This document shows positions 17,962 to 25,007 of a DNA stretch of 64,000 nt, piece after piece. Within the stretch, counting starts at the first letter, position 1. Each line of letters begins with the position of its first letter. The position numbers and the translations under genes were made by a program. Source of the DNA: GCA-016699835 sp964543905 (GTDB taxonomy: Bacteria > Planctomycetota > Phycisphaerae > Phycisphaerales > UBA1924). The notes beneath the pieces are model-generated. The model was not told the DNA's origin, searched no databases, and saw only the letters and a program-made list of their open reading frames with translations. The stretch spans positions 1 through 64,000 of the forward strand of contig CAZIZO010000009.1 in assembly GCA_964543905.1 (NCBI GenBank). Direction: 5' to 3'.

Positions 17962-18732
17962 ATGAAGGCGCACCTCGTCCAACTCGATATCCAGTGGGAA
18001 AACGCGGCCTCGAACCGTGAGAAGGTGGCGCAAATGTTGGACAAGGCCCAGCCAACGGCGGGCGACCTCGTTGTCCTCCCTGAAATGTTCGACACCGGTT
18101 TTTCGATGAACATCGCAACAACCGCCGACAAGGACGCGTCCACGCTCCAGTTCATGCTCGAACTCGCGGACGACTACCAGGTCATCATCCAAGGCGGGCG
18201 AACCGTTGCCAGTTGTCACCGATGCCTCGCCGCCAACATCATGTCCGTGGTGGGTCCGGGCGATTCACTTCTGTGTGAATACCAGAAGATCCATCCGTTC
18301 TCCCTCGGCAAGGAGCACGAGCACTTCGAGGCGGGACGCGAGATCAGAACCTACCGCTGGAACGACCTCACCGTCGCCCCCGCGATCTGCTACGACCTGC
18401 GCTTTCCCGAACTCTTCCGCCGGGGGATGAAGATGGGGGCCGAAGTCTTCGCGCTCGGGGCTTGCTGGCCCCAAGCCCGCCAGCACCACTGGCGCGCGCT
18501 CCTCATCGCCCGCGCCATCGAGAACCAGGCCTTCGTGCTTGGCGTCAATCGCACCGGCCGCGATCCCGCGCTCGACTACGTCGGCGGCACGATCGCGCTC
18601 GGCCCGACGGGGGATGTCCTCGGCGAACTCGGTGCCGAGGAGCGCGTGCTCAGCGTCGAGATCGATCCTGCCGCCGTGCGACGATGGCGCGAGAAGTTTC
18701 CGGCCATCCGCGATGCTCGCCTGCTGGATTGA
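17962..18732 (+). CDS. Carbon-nitrogen hydrolase (nitrilase superfamily), omega-amidase-like
   Basis: A 256-residue amidase with the nitrilase-superfamily triad: E41 in VVLPEMFDTGFSMN, K109 in YQKIHPF and C143 in ICYDLRFPE. The PEMFDTGFSMN block and short length are like the YafV/omega-amidase (Nit2) group, which hydrolyse 2-oxoglutaramate and other omega-amides in the methionine salvage and glutamine transaminase repair routes; KIHPFSLGKEHEHFEAG fits as well. The assignment to a precise substrate is inference. It may be cotranscribed with the glutamine amidotransferase 70 bases downstream. Confidence 0.85.
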   Translation: MKAHLVQLDIQWENAASNREKVAQMLDKAQPTAGDLVVLPEMFDTGFSMNIATTADKDASTLQFMLELADDYQVIIQGGRTVASCHRCLAANIMSVVGPGDSLLCEYQKIHPFSLGKEHEHFEAGREIRTYRWNDLTVAPAICYDLRFPELFRRGMKMGAEVFALGACWPQARQHHWRALLIARAIENQAFVLGVNRTGRDPALDYVGGTIALGPTGDVLGELGAEERVLSVEIDPAAVRRWREKFPAIRDARLLD

Positions 18733-18801
18733 TCCCTCCCTTTCCTCCCGCCGAGACCACGCTCGGCCTCTGCCTTTCCGATTGGCGCTCTACACTCGAC
18801 C

Positions 18802-19536
18802 ATGCCGATCCTTGTCCTTCAGCACAGTTCCTCCGGCGGCCCGGGCCGCCTGGGCACCACCCTCCGCGACCATGGCTTCTCACTCGATATCCGCCGACCC
18901 GACCTCGCCGGACCCGCCAACACCGTCCCCGGCGACCTCGACAACCTGCACGGCATCGTGATCCTGGGCGGTCCGCAGAACGTCACCGACATCCCCCAAT
19001 ACCCCTGGATGCAGGCCGAAGCCTCGCTCATCAAAAAAGCCCACGACGCCCAACTCCCGATCCTTGGCATCTGCCTCGGGCATCAACTCATCGCCCACGC
19101 CCTCGGCGGAGAGGTCGCCTTCAAGCCATCCCCCGACGTCGGCATGGCTCGCCTCCTCATCAACACCACGGGCCAGGTCGAGCCGCTCCTCGCCGGCATC
19201 GCGTGGGACAGCCCGCAGTTCTTCGCCTGCGAGCAGGAAGTGACCAAACTCCCGCCCGGGGCGTCTCTCCTCGCCAGCACCGCCCGGACCAAGAACTCGA
19301 TCTTTAAGGTCGGCCTGCGCACCATCGGCATCCAGCCCCACTTCGAGTGCGACCGCCCCATGCTCGACACCCTGATCTCGCTTTGCGCAGCCCAGATCGA
19401 GAAGGCCGGAGGGAGCGTTGATCGTGTCCGCTCCGATGTTGAACGCGACTACGCCACCTACGCCCGCCTGAGTGATCGCCTCTGCGTCAACCTCGCCACG
19501 CTCTGCTGGCCGGCCCGGCGCAAACTGGCGGGATGA
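18802..19536 (+). CDS. Class I glutamine amidotransferase domain protein
   Basis: A 244-residue stand-alone class I amidotransferase of the GMP-synthase-like group (GuaA N-domain-like). The nucleophile is C91 in ILGICLGHQLIAHALGG, and the His/Glu of the triad are H180 and E182 in GIQPHFECD. HGIVILGGPQNVTD near residue 50 forms the oxyanion region. There is no synthetase domain, so it either works with a separate subunit or hydrolyses gamma-glutamyl compounds such as gamma-glutamyl amines; the sequence does not decide. It lies upstream of tRNA-Ser. Confidence 0.85.
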   Translation: MPILVLQHSSSGGPGRLGTTLRDHGFSLDIRRPDLAGPANTVPGDLDNLHGIVILGGPQNVTDIPQYPWMQAEASLIKKAHDAQLPILGICLGHQLIAHALGGEVAFKPSPDVGMARLLINTTGQVEPLLAGIAWDSPQFFACEQEVTKLPPGASLLASTARTKNSIFKVGLRTIGIQPHFECDRPMLDTLISLCAAQIEKAGGSVDRVRSDVERDYATYARLSDRLCVNLATLCWPARRKLAG

Positions 19537-19567
19537 TCGCGGCATCGCGCGTACCATCCTCGCCTCG

Positions 19568-19652
19568 GGTGCGTTGGCCGAGCGGTTGAAGGCGCGCGAC
19601 TTGAAATCGCGTAGGTCGAAAGGCCTCGGGGGTTCGAATCCCTCACGCACCG
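19568..19652 (+). tRNA. tRNA-Ser (anticodon UGA)
   Basis: The acceptor stem GGTGCGT (19568-19574) pairs perfectly with ACGCACC (19645-19651), followed by discriminator G, as in serine tRNAs. The D-arm TGGCCGAGCGGTTGAAGGC is of the class II form; the anticodon stem CGCGA/TCGCG holds loop CTTGAAA, giving anticodon TGA. A long variable arm (GGTCGAAAGGCC) and T-arm GGGGGTTCGAATCCC complete the fold. CCA is not encoded. TTTT follows at 19654-19657. Confidence 0.95.
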
Positions 19653-19745
19653 CTTTTCGAATGTCAGAATGAGCAGCACCACCGCACGCCCGTCCGGCGT
19701 CCCCCGCGACGGCGTCGCTCGTTCACTGAATCGGGAGATCCACGC

Positions 19746-20423
19746 ATGCCCCTCACCGTCCTCGTCACCGGCAGTTCCCGAGGCCTCGGCCTCGAGTTCG
19801 TTCGCCAATGCGCCGCTCGCGGCGACAACGTCATCGCCACCCTCCGCGACCCCGCAAAGTCTCCCGAAGTTGCTCGCCTCGCCCAAAAAGTCATCCCCCT
19901 CGACGTCACCGACCCCAAGAGCGTCGCCGCGCTCGTCGGCGACCTCACGGGAACACCCATCGACATCCTCATCAACAACGCCGGCGTGATGGGTCAGGAC
20001 AAGCAGGTCGGGAAACTGTCCATCGAAGACTTCCGCACCGTCTTCGAAACCAACACGTTCGCCCCCGCCCTCCTGGCCCAGGCCCTGATCCCCAACCTCA
20101 AGGCAGGCACACGCAAGATGATCGCCAACATCAGCAGCGAACTGGGCAGCATCACCCAAGGCGTCGCCGGCTTCAGTTACGCCTACAACGCCAGCAAGAG
20201 CGCCCTCAATCGCATCACCGTCCAGATGGCGAAGGACCTCCGAAGAGACGGCATCCTCGTCATGACGTTCTGCCCGGGCTGGAACAAGACCGACATGGGC
20301 GGCCCCAGCGCCCCGCTCGAAGCCAGGGACAGCATCGCCAAACTGCTCGCCACGATGGACACCCTCTCCCTCGCCGACAGCGGGAGGTACCTCCGCATCG
20401 ACGGGTCGACGATCCCCTGGTAG
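19746..20423 (+). CDS. Short-chain dehydrogenase/reductase (C-factor-like SDR)
   Basis: A 225-residue classical SDR. The cofactor motif is TGSSRGLG (residues 8-15), NNAG is at 77-80, the catalytic serine is in ISSELGS (~130) and the Tyr-Lys pair is Y147/K151 (YNASK). The arrangement with a short C-terminus and CPGWNKTDMGG loop resembles the C-signal/sniffer-like carbonyl reductase subgroup. The substrate is unknown. It stands alone after tRNA-Ser and converges on the repeat-domain gene, with 13 bases between. Confidence 0.85.
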   Translation: MPLTVLVTGSSRGLGLEFVRQCAARGDNVIATLRDPAKSPEVARLAQKVIPLDVTDPKSVAALVGDLTGTPIDILINNAGVMGQDKQVGKLSIEDFRTVFETNTFAPALLAQALIPNLKAGTRKMIANISSELGSITQGVAGFSYAYNASKSALNRITVQMAKDLRRDGILVMTFCPGWNKTDMGGPSAPLEARDSIAKLLATMDTLSLADSGRYLRIDGSTIPW

Positions 20424-20436
20424 CGCCTCAACGGAT

Positions 20437-21324
20437 TCAGCAGCCAGCCTCGAACCTCGCGAGGTAGTACAGCAAATCGTCGATCGTCACCCCGCCATCG
20501 GGCGTGCCCGTGCCGGAGCCGTCGTCGATGTCTGCGGCGAGGAACCCGTCGGCGTAGACCCCGAGGTAGTACAACAGGTCGTCGATCGTGACGCCGCCGT
20601 CGGGCGTGCCCGTCCCGCTGCCGTCGTCCACGTCCGCGACGCACGCGAATGGTCCCGCGGTCACGTTGGAGAAGATCACGTCGTCCTGGCTGAAGGCGTA
20701 CAACGCGATGCGCCCCGTCGTGATCGCCGGGTCCGTGACATCGAACACCTGCACGCCGTCGCGCCGAACCACGACCCGCCCGGGCAAGATCGAGAACTCG
20801 AAGCGGTAGGTCGCGTTGTCCACCCACCCCGGCGCGAGCGGGCCCGCGATTGTGGACACGCCCAGCCCGTCGGTGCCGCCCCACAGTCCATCCCGCGTCC
20901 ACGACCCCAGCGCCTTCTTGACCTTGAGCCCAGCCTCGGCCACGTCGTCGTTGACCACGACGGGGTCTCCCCAGTCAAAACTCTGCGTCCCCTGCTTCCA
21001 GTCCAGTAGCAGGAAGCGCGCGTTCGACTGGTACGAAAACGCGATGCCGAAGAGATCGTCGTCGCCGTTCGCCAGCGCCTGCACCGTCACGGCGAAGTTG
21101 GCCGAGGAGGCCAGCACGAATGGGCTGACGACCCAACCCGGACCAACGGTGCTGCTCGTCGCCGTCTCATCGAATCGACACGACGTGGACGTGGGGTGGT
21201 TCTTCGTCCACCGGTTGTACGGGTCCACCAGCGTCCACGTCGTCAGATCGAGTTGAGCCAGCGCCGGCGCGGCGAGGCCCAGAGACAAGGCGCCAACGAC
21301 CAAGGTACCACCCGCAACGCGCAT
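20437..21324 (-). CDS. Exported TSP-C-like protein with C-terminal double dockerin-like domain
   Basis: A 295-residue exported protein. The signal peptide (GGTLVVGALSLGLAAPALA) is followed by one beta-sandwich domain whose DDDLFGIAFSYQSNARFLL and LDWKQGTQSFDW stretches resemble the C-terminal (TSP-C/concanavalin-like) domain of thrombospondins. The last 68 residues are two dockerin-like repeats that start with Cys and end FEAGC-COOH. The start at 21324 has AGGAGAGG a few bases upstream and is directly before the signal peptide. It lies downstream of the subtilase gene in the same direction. No catalytic role is evident; binding or surface display is likely. Confidence 0.8.
   Translation of the reverse strand: MRVAGGTLVVGALSLGLAAPALAQLDLTTWTLVDPYNRWTKNHPTSTSCRFDETATSSTVGPGWVVSPFVLASSANFAVTVQALANGDDDLFGIAFSYQSNARFLLLDWKQGTQSFDWGDPVVVNDDVAEAGLKVKKALGSWTRDGLWGGTDGLGVSTIAGPLAPGWVDNATYRFEFSILPGRVVVRRDGVQVFDVTDPAITTGRIALYAFSQDDVIFSNVTAGPFACVADVDDGSGTGTPDGGVTIDDLLYYLGVYADGFLAADIDDGSGTGTPDGGVTIDDLLYYLARFEAGC
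20440..20643 (-). repeat. 68-residue C-terminal double dockerin-like domain, copy A
   Basis: Two copies of the block GTGTPDGGVTIDDLLYYL, 36 + 32 residues, opening with Cys (codon 20641-20643) and closing with Gly-Cys at the stop. The DNA of the blocks is nearly identical to the other four copies in the window. Confidence 0.9.
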
Positions 21325-21408
21325 GTACCTCTCCTTCTCCACCGACCCGGGCCGCCGTGCCTTCGACAGAAAGCCGCCGCCAAGCCCATTTCGCATCTTG
21401 GCAAAGAG

Positions 21409-21435
21409 CGGGGCTCGGCGATCAACCGAGCCCCG
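21409..21435 (-). terminator. Hairpin after the subtilase gene
   Basis: CGGGGCTCGG (21409-21418) and CCGAGCCCCG (21426-21435) form a perfect ten-base-pair stem with a seven-base loop, between the subtilase stop (21448) and the next gene's start (21324). On the minus strand the stem is followed by CTCTTTGCC, a weak U tract, so it may be an intrinsic terminator or an mRNA-stabilising hairpin. Confidence 0.55.
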
Positions 21436-21447
21436 CCGAAGAGCACG

Positions 21448-24400
21448 TTAGCACCCTGCCTCGAACCGGAGCAGGAAGTAGAGCAGATCGTCGATCGTCA
21501 CGCCGCCATCGGGCGTGCCCGTCCCGCTCCCATCGTCCACGTCGGCCTGGATGACGCCCGCCTCGAAGATCCCGAGGTAGTAGAGCAGGTCGTCGATCGT
21601 CACGCCCCCGTCGGGCGTGCCCGTCCCGCTGCCGTCGTCCACGTCCGCCGGGCACACCGGCGTGACGCTGAAGGTGTAGTTGCCCGCGGCCAGGTTCTCG
21701 TTGATGATCGCAAAGCCGTAGAACCCGGACTCGGTCAGCGGCCCGATGAGCATGGTCTCGTCCACGCCCGCGCCGCCCGCGTTCCGGCTGCGCGATGGGC
21801 TGCCACGATCGCCGTCCATGCGGCTCGGCACGTACATCCACAGTGACGGATCGCAGGTGCCGCTGGTCACGTCCACCGTAATGAAGTAGCGACGTCCGAC
21901 CTGCATCCCAAGAACTTCCGTGCAATCGGCAATCTCACCCGCGGCAAAGGTGTCGGTGCGGAAACCGCCCGCCCCGCCAACAGCCAGATCATCCGCCGCG
22001 TTCATCTCGATGGAGTAGTCGCCATCCGTGCCAAAGGTCGCGAGCGCATAGTGGGTTACGCTCGTCGAGCCCGGCGCGTAGAGGTGGCTGTTGGAGACGA
22101 TGAAGTCCTTGGTCACCCCGCCGAACGTCGAGGTCTGATAGGGCGACCCGAAGCACTGGTCGTCATCCGCCCAGACATCATGATCCGTCGTGGAGGACAT
22201 CGCCACAACATACCAGTCGCCGCCCGAACTTTGCGGGATCATGGTGAACGAGAAGGCCTTCTCGATGTCCGTGTCCGAGACAACGACATTCGACGTGAGC
22301 GGGGTCACGCCCGGCGTGACGGACGTTACGCCCGCGGGCGCGGTGAACGTCTCGCCGTAGGAGGCGCTCGACGTCGTCCAGGTGATGTTGGCCGCCGTCG
22401 TGCTGCAAGGTGCGCGAAGTCGCCATGTCGCCACCGCGTTCCCGCCGTCGGCGATGGTGCCAATGTTCTGCGGATCGGTGCCGCTCACGATGGTGTAGCC
22501 CGCCGGCAGACCCAGATCGACGGTGACGCCGTGGGCCGGCAGGTCACCCGTGTTGTTCACGCGGATCGCGAAGGTAAAGTCCTGCCCGGGCGAAACATCA
22601 GGGGCCAGCAGCGTGGTCGTCAAGGCCGGACCCGTCGCGGCCACGAAGTTCTCCTCCGTCGCGAGCGCGAACTGCTCGACGCCGATGTCGGGGTCCAAGT
22701 TGGCTGAGAAGCACTCGACCTTCAGCACCACGTCCTCCGTGGCGGCCACGGCGATCTGCTCCACATTCTGGATCACGGACGTACTCGACGACACGATCGC
22801 TCCGGTTCCCTGGCGATAGCAGATGAGGTCCAGATCGGTGAAGGTCTCGATCGCCGTCGGGACCGCCGCACCGTTGTACGTAACGTGGCGCTGCCACACA
22901 AGCGTGGCCTTCTCGTTGTTGAACATGCGGCCCTTGAAGAACTTGTAGTCGGGGCCCACGGGCGTCACGCCGTCGTCCACGGTGCTGGTGAACACGTCCG
23001 TCCCGTTGATGTACGCCTCGCCCAGGTCGAGGTAGCCCCAGCCGTAGACCTTGTTCCACTGCGAGCCCGAGGCGGCGCCGTCGTCGCTGGTGTCGCCGCT
23101 GGTCGCGTCGCTGCCATGCGTCCACGTGTCCGCCGTGTTGATGAGGATGGCCTTGTTCGCGTAAGGGTTATCACTGCTTCGCAGGTCCGTCAGCAGGAGC
23201 GCGCCGCCCGCGGCATGGGGAGACGCCGACGACGTTCCGCCGAACGTCGTGGTGAAATCCGGGTTGGACGCGGGATTGTTCCAGACGTTCGAGCACGTCG
23301 TCGTGTTGTGGCCCGGAGCGGACAGATCGGGCTTGAAGCGGCCTCCGAGCGTCGGACCACGACTCGAGGACGACGTGATCACGTCGTCGGTGCGGGTCGT
23401 GGTGTTCTGGTCGTTCATGTTCGCGACGGCGATGCAGTTGTACGCGCCCGCGGGATGCGTGATGGTGGTCGTCCCGTTCCCTTGGTTCCCCGCGGACTTG
23501 CTCAGGAGGCAGAACTGATCCTGCGTCAAGCCGTCAAAGAACTTCTCCAGATCGTTGTAGTCGATGTCCGTCGCGGGGCTGGTCGGGAACCCCCCCGAGA
23601 GGTTGATGAACTCCGGGTCGCTATCCGAGGGCGCGGAGACGACCATCCAGTCCGCGTCGGCCTGGACGTCGTTGAAACTGCCCACGTCGATCAGCGTGCT
23701 GCCGAAGGCCATGCCCGTGTTGGTCGCGTCCGCGCTCACGAGAATGCCGCACACCGCGGTCCCGTGCCCGTCCGAGTCCGTCGTCCCGACGCCCGGTGCT
23801 TCTTGGAACGTCTTGCCCGCAAAGGCCGGGTGGTCTTGCTGCACGCCCGTGTCGATGAGGCCCGCATCCCAGATCCCGCCGTCGATCCCGTTGGCCCAGA
23901 ATCCCGTCGTGAGCCCCAGCGAGGTCTTCTGGAGATTCAGTTCGGGCTGTCCGATGGGCTTGGGATACAGGCGACCAACGAGCGGGTCCGTCGCGAGCGC
24001 GACGATGGCCGAGCCGGGCAACTTCGCCTCGACCCCGTTCGCCGTCAGGATTTGCGCCTCCACCACCCCGCCGAGCGCCGCAAGACGCTGCGCGAGGTGA
24101 TTCTGCCCGGGCTCAGAGGCCCTGATCAACCGATCGCGGATTTCCGCCCTCGCCTGTGCCGAGACCTGCTCGTGCAGCATGCCCAACTCGCGCACGCGGG
24201 CCTGCTGCACCGGCGTGAGTCGCGGCCGGGCGGCGGCATCGCTCTGCAAAATCGCCCGCTCCTGATCCATGTCCATCGACTCCCGCGGCAGGATCGACCG
24301 TCGAATCTCCGCCGTCTCTCGCACGATGTCGTCGAACACGGCCTGATACTTCGCCCAAACGTCCTTGGAAATGGCATAACTCGGACGCTCTCGGAGCAGC

Positions 24401-24708
24401 ACCGTTGTCAAGAACATCTGGTTCGGATTCGCCCTCGCCGCCGCCAGGATCGCCGGGTCCACGACCGGAGCCGGATGGGCTAGGACATGCTGCAACATCT
24501 CCCGGTGCGAATACACCTGACCATTCCGCTCGTAGGTGATGCTCTCGACGCCCTCTCCGACCACCTTCGTGGCAATGAAGACATCCCCGTTTGAAGCGGT
24601 GTACGCCTCGCGGATCGTCTGCGGACCATCGGCGAGCGCCGGCGCCGCGATCGAGCACAGCAGGCCGCACACGCGAATCAACTTCCGTGCATTTATGTGA
24701 CTCTTCAT
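21448..24708 (-). CDS. Exported subtilase (S8) with C-terminal double dockerin-like domain
   Basis: A 1086-residue exported serine protease. After a signal peptide (LIRVCGLLCSIAAPALA) comes a ~250-residue pro-region with helical, Gln/Arg-rich parts, then the S8 domain with D286 (GLIDTGVQQDHP), H315 (SDGHGTAVCG), the oxyanion Asn in SKSAGNQGNG and S493 (GGTSSASPHAAGG). Beta-sandwich domains follow, including a CARDB-like segment (DVSPGQDFTFAIRVNNTGD) and a pre-peptidase-like stretch, then the 68-residue double repeat ending FEAGC. The start at 24708 has GAGGAG upstream and sits at the signal peptide. The final repeat suggests display or docking at the cell surface. Confidence 0.9.
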   Translation of the reverse strand: MKSHINARKLIRVCGLLCSIAAPALADGPQTIREAYTASNGDVFIATKVVGEGVESITYERNGQVYSHREMLQHVLAHPAPVVDPAILAAARANPNQMFLTTVLLRERPSYAISKDVWAKYQAVFDDIVRETAEIRRSILPRESMDMDQERAILQSDAAARPRLTPVQQARVRELGMLHEQVSAQARAEIRDRLIRASEPGQNHLAQRLAALGGVVEAQILTANGVEAKLPGSAIVALATDPLVGRLYPKPIGQPELNLQKTSLGLTTGFWANGIDGGIWDAGLIDTGVQQDHPAFAGKTFQEAPGVGTTDSDGHGTAVCGILVSADATNTGMAFGSTLIDVGSFNDVQADADWMVVSAPSDSDPEFINLSGGFPTSPATDIDYNDLEKFFDGLTQDQFCLLSKSAGNQGNGTTTITHPAGAYNCIAVANMNDQNTTTRTDDVITSSSSRGPTLGGRFKPDLSAPGHNTTTCSNVWNNPASNPDFTTTFGGTSSASPHAAGGALLLTDLRSSDNPYANKAILINTADTWTHGSDATSGDTSDDGAASGSQWNKVYGWGYLDLGEAYINGTDVFTSTVDDGVTPVGPDYKFFKGRMFNNEKATLVWQRHVTYNGAAVPTAIETFTDLDLICYRQGTGAIVSSSTSVIQNVEQIAVAATEDVVLKVECFSANLDPDIGVEQFALATEENFVAATGPALTTTLLAPDVSPGQDFTFAIRVNNTGDLPAHGVTVDLGLPAGYTIVSGTDPQNIGTIADGGNAVATWRLRAPCSTTAANITWTTSSASYGETFTAPAGVTSVTPGVTPLTSNVVVSDTDIEKAFSFTMIPQSSGGDWYVVAMSSTTDHDVWADDDQCFGSPYQTSTFGGVTKDFIVSNSHLYAPGSTSVTHYALATFGTDGDYSIEMNAADDLAVGGAGGFRTDTFAAGEIADCTEVLGMQVGRRYFITVDVTSGTCDPSLWMYVPSRMDGDRGSPSRSRNAGGAGVDETMLIGPLTESGFYGFAIINENLAAGNYTFSVTPVCPADVDDGSGTGTPDGGVTIDDLLYYLGIFEAGVIQADVDDGSGTGTPDGGVTIDDLLYFLLRFEAGC
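21451..21654 (-). repeat. 68-residue C-terminal double dockerin-like domain, copy B
   Basis: Same 36 + 32 architecture as copy A, opening CPADVDDG and closing FEAGC. It is a direct repeat of copy A, 1011 bases away, on the same strand. Confidence 0.9.
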
Positions 24709-25007
24709 GTTCAACTCCTCGGCAAAAATCGACACACACTTCCCACCCAATCGTCCGCGTTCTCGGACCCGGCCCCGAACGCCGATCGGTTCTCAAGCCT
24801 ACTCGATGGCCGCCCTCCGAACAACCGAAATCGCACAAGACTTGCCCACTCCCAAGACAGTTCAGGGAAACTTTCGTGCTCACAGGCATGACGAGCCCGC
24901 GATGCCGGCGCCTGCCTACAACCCAAAGCCCTGTCATCAAGATGCGAAAGAGCCGGGGACACAGGCCAAAAGTACTCGCCGGTTTATCCCAGCAGCACAC
25001 ACCGCAC

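Noticed and set aside
19568..19652. An integration site at tRNA-Ser
   Set aside because: No duplicated tRNA 3' end, integrase or foreign gene block was found next to it; the genes on both sides look ordinary.
20440..21654. Short, regularly repeated DNA blocks that could look like a CRISPR array
   Set aside because: The blocks are coding, in frame, and occur as two per gene at gene ends; there are no equal-length unique spacers or cas genes.
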